Below are positions 28,007-38,607 of a stretch of DNA of 64,000 nucleotides, piece after piece. Position numbers and translations under genes: made by a program. The notes under the pieces are model-generated. The model had not been told where the DNA came from. It searched no databases and saw only the letters and a program-made list of their open reading frames with translations. Within the stretch, counting starts at the first letter, position 1, and the number at the start of each line of letters is the position of its first letter. This DNA comes from Cryobacterium sp. Y82 (GTDB taxonomy: Bacteria; Actinomycetota; Actinomycetes; Actinomycetales; Microbacteriaceae), in assembly GCF_002929495.1 (NCBI RefSeq), contig NZ_PJJJ01000037.1, positions 210,930-274,929 of the forward strand. Direction: 5' to 3'.

Positions 28007-28425
28007 TATGCGTCGCCCTCCTCGCGCTTGATGATGCGTGCCTTGAGGGGCAGCTTGTGAATTGCGCGGGTCAGCGCCTCTTTCGCAACGGCGTCGGTGA
28101 CACCGCTGAGCTCGAACAGAACGCGACCCGGCTTGACGTTGGCAACCCACCACTCGACTGAACCCTTACCGGAACCCATGCGGGTTTCGGCCGGCTTCTT
28201 GGTCAACGGGCGGTCGGGGTAGATGTTGATCCACACCTTTCCGCCACGCTTGATGTGACGCGTCATGGCGATACGAGCGGACTCGATCTGACGGTTGGTC
28301 ACATAAGCGGGGGTCAGCGCCTGGATGCCGTACTCACCGAAGGACACCGTGGTGCCACCGGTAGCGTGGCCGGTGCGACCCGGGTGGTGCTGCTTACGGT
28401 GCTTGACTCTGCGTGGAATCAACAT
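28006..28425 (-). CDS. rplP: 50S ribosomal protein L16
   Basis: A 139-residue L16 ([20 protein letters not shown]; ends [15 protein letters not shown]) of standard length. It helps position A-site tRNA and is the last protein to join the 50S. One-base overlaps with rpsC and rpmC. Confidence 0.98.
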   Translation of the reverse strand: MLIPRRVKHRKQHHPGRTGHATGGTTVSFGEYGIQALTPAYVTNRQIESARIAMTRHIKRGGKVWINIYPDRPLTKKPAETRMGSGKGSVEWWVANVKPGRVLFELSGVTDAVAKEALTRAIHKLPLKARIIKREEGDA

Positions 28426-29195
28426 TATTTAGCCTCCGCGACTGCTGCGACCGGTGCCGCTGCCGGAGCATCTGCACGAGGTGCACGGCGCGGTCGATCG
28501 TCACGACGCTCGGGGCGGGACGACTTAGCGTTGGCCTGCTCGCGAGCGAGTTCCTTGTTGGTGATGTCGCCCTTGTAGATCCAGACCTTCACGCCGATAC
28601 GGCCGAAGGTGGTCTTGGCTTCGTAGAAGCCGTAGTCGATGTTCGCGCGCAGGGTGTGCAGGGGCACACGACCTTCGCGGTAGAACTCGCTGCGGCTCAT
28701 CTCGGCGCCACCCAGACGGCCAGACACCTGGATGCGAACACCCTTGGCGCCGGCGCGCTGTGCGCCCTGCAGGCCCTTACGCATCGCGCGGCGGAAGGCC
28801 ACACGTGCGGAAAGCTGCTCGGCAATACCCTGCGCGACGAGCTGGGCATCCTGCTCGGGGTTCTTGACCTCGAGGATGTTCAGCTGGATCTGCTTGGCGG
28901 TGAGCTTCTCAAGGTCAGAGCGGATGCGCTCGGCCTCCGCGCCGCGGCGACCAATCACAATGCCCGGACGGGCAGTGTGAATGTCAACGCGAACACGGTC
29001 ACGAGTGCGCTCGATCTCGATGCGGCTGACGCCGGCACGGTCAAGGCTGGTGCTCAGCAGGCGACGGATCTTGACGTCTTCTGCAACAAAGTCAGCGTAA
29101 CGCTGACCAGGCTTGGTCGAGTCAGAGAACCAACGCGATACGTGATCGGTGGTGATTCCCAGACGGAAGCCATAGGGATTTACTTTCTGACCCAT
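28425..29195 (-). CDS. rpsC: 30S ribosomal protein S3
   Basis: A 256-residue S3 with KH domain ([20 protein letters not shown]) and the C-terminal domain ([33 protein letters not shown]). After about residue 212 an Arg/Ala/Pro-rich tail ([20 protein letters not shown]) extends it. S3 guards the mRNA entry channel. One base overlaps rplV. Confidence 0.97.
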   Translation of the reverse strand: MGQKVNPYGFRLGITTDHVSRWFSDSTKPGQRYADFVAEDVKIRRLLSTSLDRAGVSRIEIERTRDRVRVDIHTARPGIVIGRRGAEAERIRSDLEKLTAKQIQLNILEVKNPEQDAQLVAQGIAEQLSARVAFRRAMRKGLQGAQRAGAKGVRIQVSGRLGGAEMSRSEFYREGRVPLHTLRANIDYGFYEAKTTFGRIGVKVWIYKGDITNKELAREQANAKSSRPERRDDRPRRAPRADAPAAAPVAAVAEAK

Positions 29196-29560
29196 TACTT
29201 CGTACCCTCCTCAGGAGTGGTGAGCACAACCGTGATGTGGCTGGTGCGCTTCTTGATTTCGAATGCGCGGCCCTGGGCACGAGCCTGGAAACGCTTGAGG
29301 GTCGTACCCTCGTCAACGAATGCCCGACTGATGAACAGGTCCTGCTCGTCCAGATACGTATTGGCTGCATCTGCCTTGACCCGGGCGTTGGCGATGGCCG
29401 AGGCCACCAGCTTGTACACCGGATCGCTCGCACCCTGCGGCGCGAACTTCAGAATTCCCAGCGCTTCATGCGCCTGCTTGCCGCGGATCATGTTGACAAC
29501 GCGACGAGCCTTCTGGGGGGTAACGCGGATGTGACGCACGCGTGCGATCGACTCCACCAT
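29195..29560 (-). CDS. rplV: 50S ribosomal protein L22
   Basis: A 121-residue L22 ([20 protein letters not shown]; ends [17 protein letters not shown]). Its extended hairpin lines the exit tunnel and is a macrolide-resistance site. Normal length; 26 bases follow rpsS. Confidence 0.98.
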   Translation of the reverse strand: MVESIARVRHIRVTPQKARRVVNMIRGKQAHEALGILKFAPQGASDPVYKLVASAIANARVKADAANTYLDEQDLFISRAFVDEGTTLKRFQARAQGRAFEIKKRTSHITVVLTTPEEGTK

Positions 29561-29586
29561 TTCTTCTCCTCCTTCACGTCACCGCG

Positions 29587-29868
29587 TTAGCGGCGACGGC
29601 CCTTCTTGTCGTCCTTCACGTGTCCACGGAAGGTGCGGGTAGGTGCAAACTCACCGAGCTTGTGACCGACCATGCTCTCGGTGACGAACACCGGGATGTG
29701 CTTGCGTCCGTCGTGCACTGCGATGGTGTGTCCGAGCATGTCGGGGATGATCATCGAGCGGCGCGACCAGGTCTTGATTACGTTCTTGCTCTTGGCTTCG
29801 TTCGCCGCGAACACCTTGCGAAGCAGGTGGTCGTCAACGAAGGGGCCTTTCTTAAGACTTCTTGGCAT
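29587..29868 (-). CDS. rpsS: 30S ribosomal protein S19
   Basis: A 93-residue S19 ([40 protein letters not shown]). It pairs with S13 in the head. Nine bases separate it from rplB; normal length. Confidence 0.98.
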   Translation of the reverse strand: MPRSLKKGPFVDDHLLRKVFAANEAKSKNVIKTWSRRSMIIPDMLGHTIAVHDGRKHIPVFVTESMVGHKLGEFAPTRTFRGHVKDDKKGRRR

Positions 29869-29877
29869 CGTCTACTC

Positions 29878-30717
29878 CTACTTACGCTTCTTGCCGACGG
29901 TACGGCGACGAACAATGAGCTTGTCGCTTTCCTTATTCGGGTGGCGGGTGCGCCCTTCCTTCTGGCCCCAGGGGCTGACGGGGTGACGTCCACCGGACGT
30001 CTTACCCTCACCACCACCGTGCGGGTGATCGACCGGGTTCATGGCAACACCACGAACGGTCGGGCGAACGCCTTTCCAGCGCATACGTCCGGCCTTGCCC
30101 CAGTTGATGTTCGACTGCTCGGCGTTGCCGACCTCGCCGATTGTCGCGCGGCAGCGAGCATCCACGTTGCGGATTTCACCAGACGGCAGACGAAGCTGGG
30201 CGTAGACGCCCTCCTTCGCGACGAGACGAACCGACGAACCGGCGGAGCGGGCCATCTTGGCGCCACCACCCGGACGCAGCTCGATCGCGTGAATGATGGT
30301 ACCGGTGGGGATGTTCTTCAACGGCAGGTTGTTACCGGGCTTGATGTCAGCCCCGGCTCCCGATTCGATGATGTCGCCCTGGCTGAGCTTGTTCGGCGCG
30401 ATGATGTAACGCTTCGTGCCGTCGATGAAGTGCAGGAGCGCGATGCGCGCCGTACGGTTCGGGTCGTATTCAATTTCAGCGACGCGGGCGTTGACGCCGT
30501 CCTTGTCGTTGCGCTTGAAGTCGATCACGCGGTACTGGCGCTTGTGGCCACCACCGATGTGACGGGTCGTGATGCGGCCCTGGTTGTTACGTCCACCGGT
30601 CTTGGAGAGCGGACGCAGAAGCGACTTCTCCGGGGTGGAACGCGTGATTTCCGCGAAGTCGGCAACGGATGAACCGCGTCGACCCGGGGTCGTGGGCTTG
30701 TACTTACGAATAGCCAT
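29878..30717 (-). CDS. rplB: 50S ribosomal protein L2
   Basis: A 279-residue L2 with [20 protein letters not shown] at the start and the conserved [20 protein letters not shown] near the peptidyl transferase centre, including the key His of HPHGGGEG. Normal length. It follows rplW after 22 bases. Confidence 0.98.
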   Translation of the reverse strand: MAIRKYKPTTPGRRGSSVADFAEITRSTPEKSLLRPLSKTGGRNNQGRITTRHIGGGHKRQYRVIDFKRNDKDGVNARVAEIEYDPNRTARIALLHFIDGTKRYIIAPNKLSQGDIIESGAGADIKPGNNLPLKNIPTGTIIHAIELRPGGGAKMARSAGSSVRLVAKEGVYAQLRLPSGEIRNVDARCRATIGEVGNAEQSNINWGKAGRMRWKGVRPTVRGVAMNPVDHPHGGGEGKTSGGRHPVSPWGQKEGRTRHPNKESDKLIVRRRTVGKKRK

Positions 30718-30739
30718 TAGTTATCCCTCTGCCTGTCGC

Positions 30740-31042
30740 TTAGCCGACGGCCGTGAAGATGTCGATGGAGCCAGACTTGAGCGTGACAATGGCACGCTTG
30801 GTGTCCTTGCGCTTGCCCATGCCGAACTTGGTGCGGCGAGTCTTGCCCACGCGGTTCAGGGTGTTGATCGAAGCGACCTGCACCTTGAAGATCTTTTCGA
30901 TCGCGAGCTTGATCTCCGTCTTGTTCGAGCGGGGGTCAACGATGAAGGTGTACTTACCCTCGTCAATCAGGCCGTAGCTCTTCTCAGAGACAACCGGAGA
31001 GATGATGATGTCGCGGGGGTCCTTGTTGGTCGCGATAGTCAT
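30740..31042 (-). CDS. rplW: 50S ribosomal protein L23
   Basis: A 100-residue L23 ([40 protein letters not shown]). It is the docking site for trigger factor and SRP at the tunnel exit. One base overlaps the rplD stop. Confidence 0.98.
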   Translation of the reverse strand: MTIATNKDPRDIIISPVVSEKSYGLIDEGKYTFIVDPRSNKTEIKLAIEKIFKVQVASINTLNRVGKTRRTKFGMGKRKDTKRAIVTLKSGSIDIFTAVG

Positions 31043-31692
31043 TATGCAGCCACCTCTTCCTTCTTGGTCTTGCTCTCCACGAACGCGTTGAACGCGCCGG
31101 TGGTGAAGACGATGTCGTCGCTGACGAGCACGTCATAGGCGTTGAGCTGATCCCACGAGAGGATGTGCACCGTCGGGAGGTTGCGAATGCTGCGCAACGT
31201 GGTCTCGTCGGTGCGCTCGAGAACAACCAGCACGTGCTTGCTCGTGGCGATCTGCGTGAGCAGCTCCAGGGCAACCTTGGTGTTGGGGGTCTCCGCCGTG
31301 AACAGTGCCTCGACGATGTGCAGGCGGCCACCGCGGGCGCGGTCGCTCAGTGCACCCTTGAGGGCTGCGGCGATCATCTTTTTCGGGGTGCGCTGGTCGT
31401 AGCTGCGCGGGGTCGGTCCGTGGACGATTCCACCACCGGTCATCTGAGGAGCACGGATCGAGCCCTGGCGAGCGCGACCGGTTCCTTTTTGCTTGAACGG
31501 CTTGCGGCCGGCACCGGAAACTTCTCCACGGCGCTTGACCTTGCTCGTTCCCTGGCGTGCGGCAGCGAGCTGCGCAACAACGACCTGGTGGATGAGAGGA
31601 ATGTTGGCGGGAACGTCGAAGAGTTCGTCGGGAAGCTCAGCTGAGCCTGCCTTCTTGCCCTTGGCGTCAATGATGTCGAGTGCTGTAGCCAT
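31042..31692 (-). CDS. rplD: 50S ribosomal protein L4
   Basis: A 216-residue L4 with the loop [20 protein letters not shown] that reaches into the exit tunnel, and the C-terminal globular part. L4 is the autogenous regulator of the S10 operon in E. coli. Five bases separate it from rplC. Confidence 0.98.
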   Translation of the reverse strand: MATALDIIDAKGKKAGSAELPDELFDVPANIPLIHQVVVAQLAAARQGTSKVKRRGEVSGAGRKPFKQKGTGRARQGSIRAPQMTGGGIVHGPTPRSYDQRTPKKMIAAALKGALSDRARGGRLHIVEALFTAETPNTKVALELLTQIATSKHVLVVLERTDETTLRSIRNLPTVHILSWDQLNAYDVLVSDDIVFTTGAFNAFVESKTKKEEVAA

Positions 31693-31697
31693 GGTGA

Positions 31698-32357
31698 CTA
31701 GGCTCCCTTCACTGCGTTGCGAACGAATACGAGGCGGCCACGAGCACCGGGAACGGCACCCTTGACGAGCATGAGGCCCTTGTCGGCGTCAATAGCGTGC
31801 ACCTTGAGGTTCAGCACGGTTACGCGCTCGCCACCCATACGACCGGCCATGCGCATGCCCTTGAAGACACGGCTCGGGGTCGAGGAAGCGCCGATGGAAC
31901 CGGGCTTGCGGTGGTTGCGGTGCGAACCGTGAGAGGAGGAGACACCCTTGAAGTTGTGACGCTTCATAACACCGGCGAAACCCTTACCCTTGCTGGTGCC
32001 CATGACATCAACCTTGGTGCCGGCAGCGAAGACACCGTCAACGGTGAGCTCCTGTCCCAGGTTGTAATCAGCGGCATCCGCGGTGCGGAGCTCGGTGATG
32101 TGGCGACGCGGCGTGACGCCGGCCTTGTCGAAGTGACCGGCAAGGGGCTTGTTGACCTTGCGCGGGTCGATGGGGCCGGCGGCGATCTGAACGCCGTTAT
32201 AGCCATCCACTGCCTTGGTGCGAATCTGCGTGACAACGTTCGGCGCGATCTCAATGACGGTGACGGGAACAAGCTTGTTGTTCTCGTCCCAGACCTGAGT
32301 CATGCCGAGCTTTTTGCCGAGGAGACCCTTGGTGGTCTTGGTGTCGGAGTAAGACAT
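31698..32357 (-). CDS. rplC: 50S ribosomal protein L3
   Basis: A 219-residue L3 ([20 protein letters not shown]; the peptidyl-transferase loop [20 protein letters not shown]). Initiator of 50S assembly. Eight bases follow rpsJ. Normal length. Confidence 0.98.
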   Translation of the reverse strand: MSYSDTKTTKGLLGKKLGMTQVWDENNKLVPVTVIEIAPNVVTQIRTKAVDGYNGVQIAAGPIDPRKVNKPLAGHFDKAGVTPRRHITELRTADAADYNLGQELTVDGVFAAGTKVDVMGTSKGKGFAGVMKRHNFKGVSSSHGSHRNHRKPGSIGASSTPSRVFKGMRMAGRMGGERVTVLNLKVHAIDADKGLMLVKGAVPGARGRLVFVRNAVKGA

Positions 32358-32365
32358 CGCGGGCC

Positions 32366-32674
32366 CTAGAGCTTGATCTCGATGTTGACGTCGGCCGGAA
32401 GGTCGAGGCGCATGAGCGAGTCAACAGCCTTCGGGGTCGGGTCAATGATGTCGATCAGACGCTTGTGGGTGCGCATTTCAAAGTGCTCCCGGCTGTCCTT
32501 GTACTTGTGAGGAGAACGGATGACACACACCACGTTCTTCTCGGTCGGAAGCGGCACCGGGCCGACGACTGTAGCGCCCGCACGGGTCACTGTGTCGACG
32601 ATCTTACGCGCCGAAATGTCGATGACCTCGTGGTCATACGACTTAAGTCGAATGCGGATCTTCTGTCCCGCCAT
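32366..32674 (-). CDS. rpsJ: 30S ribosomal protein S10 / NusE
   Basis: A 102-residue S10 ([20 protein letters not shown]), first gene of the S10 operon. Besides its role in the 30S head it couples transcription and translation through NusB/NusG. An upstream promoter-like pair lies at 32759-32785, giving a leader of about 80 nt. Confidence 0.98.
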   Translation of the reverse strand: MAGQKIRIRLKSYDHEVIDISARKIVDTVTRAGATVVGPVPLPTEKNVVCVIRSPHKYKDSREHFEMRTHKRLIDIIDPTPKAVDSLMRLDLPADVNIEIKL

Positions 32675-32758
32675 GTCGAACTCTCTCTCTGTCGAGGCGT
32701 CTTACAGACAACGGCAGGATTTGCCGAGGTTGCATTGGACGCCGTAGTAGCACTGCTG

Positions 32759-32785
32759 CTATTAGCACCACTGTTCATATGTCAA
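32759..32785 (-). promoter_or_regulatory. Probable S10 operon promoter
   Basis: On the - strand, a perfect TTGACA (32785-32780) is followed after 15 bases by TAATAG (32764-32759), or after 17 by ATAGCA. It is in the 483-base gap 32675-33157. The rest of that gap holds a CCTGGG/CCCAGG inverted repeat (32844-32849/32866-32871), an 11-base direct repeat GGCGTGTCGCA (33069-33079, 33083-33093) and no convincing gene. Confidence 0.55.
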
Positions 32786-33157
32786 TTTCGATTCACGTCA
32801 AATAATCGACGCTCATCGTCAACGTCGACTCCCAGAAGCAGAACCTGGGGGACGGCACGGTTTTACCCAGGCCGACCAGATCGTTGATTTGTACTTCGCT
32901 CTGCTCCCTGCGGCCTAGCCTGCAATCTGCGCTCATCCGACAATGTGTTTTTCGAATGAGCGTGACGCGACTATGCACTGCCTGGCAGTGATTCCGGCGA
33001 CGCATAGCGCACGCCGAAAGTGTTGAACTAGAAGAGTCTGCCACACAGTTGCCACTTCATGCAACCCGGGCGTGTCGCATTCGGCGTGTCGCACGATTTC
33101 GAGACGCAAGGCCCAACCAAGAGGCCGTGGGCGTCGGCTTTACTGCTACTTGGACGG

Positions 33158-33595
33158 CTAGCCTGCGGTGATGCCGGCAGCAACGCGCGGACTCTGGTCG
33201 GGGCAGCTTTTGGCAGTGGATTCGCTGAGGACGCGCTGGGCCATAATCTGTCGTGATTGGTCAGACAAACCGGTAGTTGGGTATTCAGCAAGCACCTTGT
33301 TGATGATTTCGGGAATCGTCAGGGAGGCATACTGCGTGAGGCTGTCGCAGACCAGCACGCTGTACACACTGACGGTACTCGCCACCATGCTGTCGAGAAC
33401 CTGCTGTTCAGACTGAGCGGTCGGCGTTGGCGTGGCGATCGGTGATGGAGTGATAATCGGCGTGACCTGGGCGAGCAAGGGTTCAGCGACGGGGGCAGAC
33501 CCGACCAGGCGTGGCACGATCACCACGGCAAGGATGGCGATGACGACAACCGCAATCCCTAACAGGATGCGCATTTCCAGTTTCGATATCTGCAT
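33158..33595 (-). CDS. Small single-pass membrane protein of unknown function
   Basis: A 145-residue protein with a short cytoplasmic start, one strongly hydrophobic helix (ILLGIAVVVIAILAVVIVP, about residues 10-28), a Pro/Thr/Ser linker (ITPSPIATPTPT) and an outside domain of about 85 residues with two Cys (VLVCDSL and TAKSCPDQ) that could form a disulfide. I do not recognise a family. It stands alone between the tuf terminator and the S10 promoter. The start codon is uncertain: a second Met at 33574 would also keep the helix, and no strong ribosome site precedes either. Confidence 0.65.
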   Translation of the reverse strand: MQISKLEMRILLGIAVVVIAILAVVIVPRLVGSAPVAEPLLAQVTPIITPSPIATPTPTAQSEQQVLDSMVASTVSVYSVLVCDSLTQYASLTIPEIINKVLAEYPTTGLSDQSRQIMAQRVLSESTAKSCPDQSPRVAAGITAG

Positions 33596-33683
33596 GCGCA
33601 GAACATAACCGGATATCCACTATCCCGCGTCGGACAGGTGAGTATCGTCAACCACTTAAAGTATTCGACTTCGTGTGGGGTGC

Positions 33684-33719
33684 AAAAAAGGGGCCGGACT
33701 CGAAGGCCCGACCCCCTTT
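33684..33719 (-). terminator. Intrinsic terminator after tuf
   Basis: On the - strand an A-flanked GGGG...CCCC stem with inner CGG/CCG pairs and a TTCG loop is followed by six T residues (33689-33684). It lies 36 bases after the tuf stop and ends the str operon, so tuf is not read through into the S10 operon. Confidence 0.85.
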
Positions 33720-33755
33720 AGGAGATCGAAGTAGAAAAGACTACGTAAGTATTTA

Positions 33756-34949
33756 CTACTTGATGATCTTGGTCACCGTGCCGGCGCCGACGGTGCGGCC
33801 ACCTTCACGGATAGCGAAGCCGAGGCCCTCTTCCATGGCGATCGGCTGAATCAGCGCGACAGTCAGGTCGGTGGTGTCGCCAGGCATGACCATCTCGGTG
33901 CCCTCTGGCAGCGTGATGACGCCGGTGACGTCCGTGGTGCGGAAGTAGAACTGCGGGCGGTAGTTCGCGTAGAACGGGTTGTGACGGCCACCCTCGTTCT
34001 TGCTGAGGATGTACGCGGTGCCCTCGAAGTCGGTGTGCGGCGTAACCGAACCCGGCTTGACGACGACCTGGCCGCGCTCAACGTCTTCGCGCTTGGTGCC
34101 ACGAAGAAGAAGTCCACAGTTCTCGCCGGCCCAAGCCTCGTCGAGCTGCTTGTGGAACATCTCAATACCGGTAACCGTGGTCTTCTGCGTCGGGCGGATG
34201 CCGACGATCTCGATCTCGGAGTTGATCTTGAGGGTTCCACGCTCGGCGCGGCCCGTAACAACGGTGCCACGGCCGGTGATCGTGAAGACGTCCTCGATCG
34301 GCATCAAGAACGGCTTGTCCTTGTCGCGGATCGGGTCCGGGATGAAGTCGTCAACGGCCTGCATGAGAGTCAGGATGTTGGCGGTCCACTTCTCGTCGCC
34401 CTCGAGCGCCTTGAGTGCGGACACCGGAACGACGGGGGCGTTGTCGCCATCGAAGCCCTGGCTGGAGAGAAGTTCACGAACTTCAAGCTCAACGAGCTCC
34501 ATGATCTCTTCGTCGTCAACCATGTCGGCCTTGTTCAGCGCGACGAGCAGGGTCGGAACGCCGACCTGCTTGGCGAGAAGAACGTGCTCACGGGTCTGAG
34601 CCATCGGGCCGTCAGTGGCGGCAACCACGAGGATTGCGCCGTCCATCTGAGCAGCACCGGTGATCATGTTCTTGATGTAGTCAGCGTGGCCCGGAGCATC
34701 GACGTGCGCATAGTGACGCTTGTCGGTCTCGTATTCAACATGCGAAATGTTGATCGTGATGCCGCGCTGGCGTTCTTCCGGAGCCGAGTCAATCGACGCG
34801 AAGTCGCGCTGAACGTTGATCTTGGACGGGAACTTATCGGCAAGAACCTTGGAGATCGCTGCAGTCAGCGTGGTCTTTCCGTGGTCAACGTGACCGATCG
34901 TTCCGATGTTTACGTGCGGCTTTGTCCGCTCGAACTTGGCCTTGGCCAC
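33756..34949 (-). CDS. tuf: Elongation factor Tu
   Basis: A 397-residue EF-Tu with all GTP motifs: GHVDHGKT (about 19-26), DAPGHADY (about 82-89), NKADMVD and SALKALEG, then the two beta-barrel domains. It delivers aminoacyl-tRNA to the ribosome. Start is GTG with GAGGAGGA upstream. It follows fusA after 134 bases containing an AT-rich TAATAT and several hairpins, so it may also have its own promoter, and ends at an intrinsic terminator. Confidence 0.99.
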   Translation of the reverse strand: MAKAKFERTKPHVNIGTIGHVDHGKTTLTAAISKVLADKFPSKINVQRDFASIDSAPEERQRGITINISHVEYETDKRHYAHVDAPGHADYIKNMITGAAQMDGAILVVAATDGPMAQTREHVLLAKQVGVPTLLVALNKADMVDDEEIMELVELEVRELLSSQGFDGDNAPVVPVSALKALEGDEKWTANILTLMQAVDDFIPDPIRDKDKPFLMPIEDVFTITGRGTVVTGRAERGTLKINSEIEIVGIRPTQKTTVTGIEMFHKQLDEAWAGENCGLLLRGTKREDVERGQVVVKPGSVTPHTDFEGTAYILSKNEGGRHNPFYANYRPQFYFRTTDVTGVITLPEGTEMVMPGDTTDLTVALIQPIAMEEGLGFAIREGGRTVGAGTVTKIIK

Positions 34950-35083
34950 TGTGGGTCCTCCTCAGGACTCGCGTGCAAATTCACGGCCGCCGTTATGAGC
35001 GGCCGGTATGCGCTGGATGTGTCTACTTATATTACTAGGGCCAGGTGGCCGAAGCGATTCGGCCCGAAGGCCAGAACAGTGGG

Positions 35084-37198
35084 CTATTCGCCCTTGTTCT
35101 TGTTGATGATCTCGTCGGCAACTGCCTTCGGGACCTCCGCATAGCTCTCGAACGTCATCGAGTACACCGCCCGGCCTGAGGTCTTCGACCGCAGGTCACC
35201 GATGTATCCGAACATCTCCGACAGTGGAACGTGGGCGCGAATTACCTTCACACCCTGCGCATCCTCCATGGTCTGGATCTGCCCACGACGCGAGTTGAGG
35301 TCTCCGATTACGTCACCCATGTATTCCTCAGGGGTACGAACTTCGACGGCCATCAGCGGCTCGAGCAGAACGGGGTTCGCCTTACGAACGGCTTCCTTGA
35401 AGCCCATCGAGCCGGCAATCTTGAAGGCCATCTCCGAGGAGTCAACGTCGTGCGCAGCGCCGTCAAGCAGGCTGGCTCGAACGCCCACCATCGGGTAGCC
35501 GGCCAGGACGCCTACGCGCAGCGCATCCTGAATTCCAGCATCCACCGAGGGGATGTACTCACGCGGGATACGGCCACCGGTGACCTTGTTGAGAAACTCG
35601 TACGACTTCTCAGCAGTGATTTCCATCGGCTCGATCGCGATCTGAATCTTCGCGAACTGGCCGGATCCACCGGTCTGCTTCTTGTGCGTGTAGTCGTGAC
35701 GCTCAACGGCCTTGCGGATCGTTTCGCGGTACGCCACCTGGGGCTTGCCGACGTTCGCCTCAACGTTGAATTCACGCTTCATGCGGTCGACCAGGATGTC
35801 CAGGTGAAGTTCACCCATTCCCTTGATTACCGTCTGGCCAGTTTCCTGGTTCTGCTCGGTACGGAAGGTGGGGTCTTCTTCGGCAAGCTTCTGGATGGCA
35901 AGGCCCAGCTTTTCCTGGTCCTGCTTGGTCTTGGGCTCGATGGCGACCTCGATAACCGGGTCAGGGAAGGTCATGGACTCGAGTACGACCTGCTGGTTCG
36001 GGTCGCACAGGGTGTCGCCCGTGGTGGTGTCCTTGAGGCCGATGACCGCGTAGATGTGACCGGCGGTGACGAAACCGACCGGGTTCTCCTTGTTGGCGTG
36101 CATCTGGAAGATCTTGCCGATGCGCTCCTTCTTGCCCTTGGTCGAGTTAATGACCTGGGCTCCGGAGTCGAGACGGCCCGAGTACACGCGCACGTAGGTG
36201 AGGCGACCGAAGAACGGGTGCACCGCAACCTTGAACGCGAGAGCCGTGAACGGCTCCTCGGCGTGCGGGTGACGCATGATGACCTTCTCCTCGTCGCGAA
36301 CGTCGTGCGCCTCGATGGCGGCCACGTCGAGCGGGGTGGGGAGGTAGTCAACGACAGCGTCGAGCATCGGCTGAACGCCGCGGTTCTTGAACGCAGAACC
36401 ACAGAGAACCGGGTAGATCTCGCTGTTGATGGTGAGCTTGCGGATGGCGCCCTTGATCTCGGCAACCGTCAACTCTTCGCCGGCGAAGTAACGCTCCATG
36501 AGGTCGTCGTCGGTTTCGGCGACGGTCTCGAGCAAAAGCTTGCGGTACTCGGCAGCCTTCTCCACGAGGTCGGCGGGGATCTCTTCGATGGCGTACTTCG
36601 AGCCCATCTCCACGTCACCCTTGGAGTCGCCACGCCAGGTCAGCGCGCGCATCTGAACGAGGTCAACGACACCCTCGAAGTTAGATTCTGCACCGATCGG
36701 CAGCTGGATGACCAGCGGCTTCGCGCCGAGGCGCTTGATGATGGTGTCGACCGTGAAGTAGAAGTCGGCGCCGAGCTTGTCCATCTTGTTGACGAAGCAG
36801 ATGCGCGGCACGTCGTACTTGTCGGCCTGACGCCACACGGTTTCGGACTGGGGCTCAACGCCCTCCTTGCCGTCGAACACGGCAACGGCACCGTCGAGAA
36901 CGCGAAGCGAACGCTCCACCTCCACGGTGAAGTCCACGTGTCCGGGGGTGTCGATGATGTTGATCTGGTTGTTGTCCCAGAAGCACGTCGTCGCAGCGGA
37001 GGTGATCGTGATGCCACGTTCCTGCTCCTGCGCCATCCAGTCCATCGTCGAGGCGCCGTCGTGGGTCTCGCCGATCTTGTGGTTGACACCCGTGTAGAAC
37101 AGGATGCGCTCAGTTGTGGTGGTCTTGCCAGCATCAATGTGAGCCATGATGCCGATGTTGCGGACCTTACTCAGGTCGGTGAGCACGTCAAGTGCCAC
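35084..37198 (-). CDS. fusA: Elongation factor G
   Basis: A 704-residue EF-G. GTPase motifs [23 protein letters not shown] and NKMDKLGAD are in the first 150 residues, with domains II-V complete ([36 protein letters not shown]). It drives translocation. The start is GTG. It lies 135 bases after rpsG. The antisense strand carries a very long open frame that is a by-product of GC-rich codon use. Confidence 0.99.
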   Translation of the reverse strand: MALDVLTDLSKVRNIGIMAHIDAGKTTTTERILFYTGVNHKIGETHDGASTMDWMAQEQERGITITSAATTCFWDNNQINIIDTPGHVDFTVEVERSLRVLDGAVAVFDGKEGVEPQSETVWRQADKYDVPRICFVNKMDKLGADFYFTVDTIIKRLGAKPLVIQLPIGAESNFEGVVDLVQMRALTWRGDSKGDVEMGSKYAIEEIPADLVEKAAEYRKLLLETVAETDDDLMERYFAGEELTVAEIKGAIRKLTINSEIYPVLCGSAFKNRGVQPMLDAVVDYLPTPLDVAAIEAHDVRDEEKVIMRHPHAEEPFTALAFKVAVHPFFGRLTYVRVYSGRLDSGAQVINSTKGKKERIGKIFQMHANKENPVGFVTAGHIYAVIGLKDTTTGDTLCDPNQQVVLESMTFPDPVIEVAIEPKTKQDQEKLGLAIQKLAEEDPTFRTEQNQETGQTVIKGMGELHLDILVDRMKREFNVEANVGKPQVAYRETIRKAVERHDYTHKKQTGGSGQFAKIQIAIEPMEITAEKSYEFLNKVTGGRIPREYIPSVDAGIQDALRVGVLAGYPMVGVRASLLDGAAHDVDSSEMAFKIAGSMGFKEAVRKANPVLLEPLMAVEVRTPEEYMGDVIGDLNSRRGQIQTMEDAQGVKVIRAHVPLSEMFGYIGDLRSKTSGRAVYSMTFESYAEVPKAVADEIINKNKGE

Positions 37199-37333
37199 GG
37201 GGGTCCTCCGGAAGGGTAGGGGTGGAATTGTTGGAACAGAGTCCTGCGACCGAAGTCTTACCTCGGTCGCAGGCTCCCTCGGCGCTGGCGTCGCGCAATC
37301 GCTGGCGCGATTGCCATAGCTCCAGCGCGCTAA

Positions 37334-37804
37334 CTACCAGCGGTAGTGAGCGAAGGCCTTGTTCGCTTCAGCCATTTTGTGAGTGTCTTCACGACGCTTG
37401 ACAGCGGCACCGAGGCCGTTGCTCGCGTCGAGGATCTCGTTGGTGAGGCGCTCGGTCATGGTCTTCTCGCGACGCGCTTTGGCGTAGCTGGTCAACCAGC
37501 GAAGGGCCAGCGTGTTGGCGCGGTGCGGCTTGACTTCGACGGGCACCTGATAGGTGGAACCACCGACGCGGCGCGAACGCACCTCGAGGGTCGGACGAAC
37601 GTTGTCGAGTGCCTTCTTCAGCGTGACAACGGCATCCAGCTCGTTCTTGGCGGAGACACCGGCGAGGGCATCGTAAACGATGCGCTCGGCGAGGCCCTTT
37701 TTGCCATCGAGAAGGATCTTGTTGACGAGCTGGCTGACGATGGGTGCACCGTAAACCGGGTCGGCAATGACAGGGCGCTTGGGAGCGGGTCCTTTACGGG
37801 GCAT
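37334..37804 (-). CDS. rpsG: 30S ribosomal protein S7
   Basis: A 156-residue S7 ([40 protein letters not shown]). It is a primary binder of the 16S 3' domain and lines the E site. One base overlaps the rpsL stop. Normal length. Confidence 0.98.
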   Translation of the reverse strand: MPRKGPAPKRPVIADPVYGAPIVSQLVNKILLDGKKGLAERIVYDALAGVSAKNELDAVVTLKKALDNVRPTLEVRSRRVGGSTYQVPVEVKPHRANTLALRWLTSYAKARREKTMTERLTNEILDASNGLGAAVKRREDTHKMAEANKAFAHYRW

Positions 37805-38178
37805 TACTTCTTCTCCATCTTTGCGCCGTAGCGGCTGCGAGCCTGCTTACGGTTCTTGACGGCCTGGGTGTCCAGTGCGCCGCGAATGATTTTGTAACGC
37901 ACACCGGGGAGGTCCTTAACACGGCCTCCGCGCACAAGCACCATGGAGTGCTCCTGCAGGTTGTGGCCCTCGCCGGGAATGTAGGCGGTGACCTCTGTAC
38001 CGTTGGAAAGCTTGACGCGGGCGACCTTGCGCAGAGCCGAGTTCGGCTTCTTCGGGGTGGTCGTGTACACGCGGGTGCAAACGCCGCGCTGCTGCGGGTT
38101 GGACTTCAGGGCGGGAGCCTTGGTCTTGGTGACCTTGGGGCTACGGCCCTTCCTGACCAACTGCTGAATGGTGGGCAC
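37804..38178 (-). CDS. rpsL: 30S ribosomal protein S12
   Basis: A 124-residue S12 starting with GTG (GTG CCC ACC ATT CAG) after AAGGAG. The decoding-centre loops [11 protein letters not shown] and [20 protein letters not shown] are intact, with wild-type Lys43 and Lys88, the positions changed in streptomycin resistance. It is first in the str operon and has a leader of about 250 nt. Confidence 0.98.
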   Translation of the reverse strand: MPTIQQLVRKGRSPKVTKTKAPALKSNPQQRGVCTRVYTTTPKKPNSALRKVARVKLSNGTEVTAYIPGEGHNLQEHSMVLVRGGRVKDLPGVRYKIIRGALDTQAVKNRKQARSRYGAKMEKK

Positions 38179-38375
38179 TAATTACTCCTTGTTATTGCTG
38201 CACGGTGACAGCTTTGTGATGGTTAGCATTCGACCACTTCTTACGATTTGGTCGAGTTCATCTGGACCCGCTTGAACCCACACGATTGCTCGCGCGTGTT
38301 TTGGTGGGTATGCCGTGGGGGCTACTCGTTGAGTAAACCCTGCATGTGTGGAATCTTGCCCCGACCTGGTGCTTC

Positions 38376-38393
38376 CACGATGCGAACATCGTG
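38376..38393 (-). other. UUCG-loop hairpin in the rpsL leader
   Basis: CACGATG and CATCGTG pair perfectly around TTCG on the - strand, an exceptionally stable UUCG tetraloop. It would sit about 35-50 nt from the 5' end of the str mRNA, if the promoter at 38434-38463 is right. It may protect the transcript or act in S7-type autoregulation. Confidence 0.55.
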
Positions 38394-38433
38394 CGGGCAT
38401 AATTCAGGCGCACGACAAAGCGCACACCGGATA

Positions 38434-38463
38434 ATACTAGCCCGGCGCGGCCGCCACGGTCAA
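38434..38463 (-). promoter_or_regulatory. Probable str operon (rpsL) promoter
   Basis: On the - strand TTGACC (38463-38458), an 18-base spacer and TAGTAT (38439-38434). It is in the 429-base gap 38179-38607 upstream of rpsL. Apart from this, the gap holds the UUCG hairpin and the GGGCCC palindrome region at 38512-38580. Confidence 0.6.
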
Positions 38464-38511
38464 ATGGATTGCGGACACCGCCCGGCCGCCATTTTCGTGC
38501 CGTGGATGCGG

Positions 38512-38580
38512 ACCGGGCCCGGGCCCCGTCCGCGGGCCCAGTTAATAAACTGGGCCCGGGTTCATAGGGTGGGCCCGGTC
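38512..38580. repeat. GGGCCC palindromic element, copy 1
   Basis: The core is a perfect 10-pair hairpin, GGGCCCAGTT (38534-38543) and AACTGGGCCC (38548-38557), flanked by GGGCCCGGGCCCCGTCCGCG. A second copy lies at 39926-39988. It is about 50 bases after the stop of the gene 38608-39324, the place of a terminator, but without a T-run. Confidence 0.7.
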
Positions 38581-38607
38581 GGCATACAAGCGGATAGTGC
38601 GGCGCGA

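Noticed and set aside
35231..37219. Very long open frame antisense to fusA (over 600 codons)
   Set aside because: It mirrors the third-position GC bias of fusA, has no family resemblance, and EF-G on the other strand is certain.
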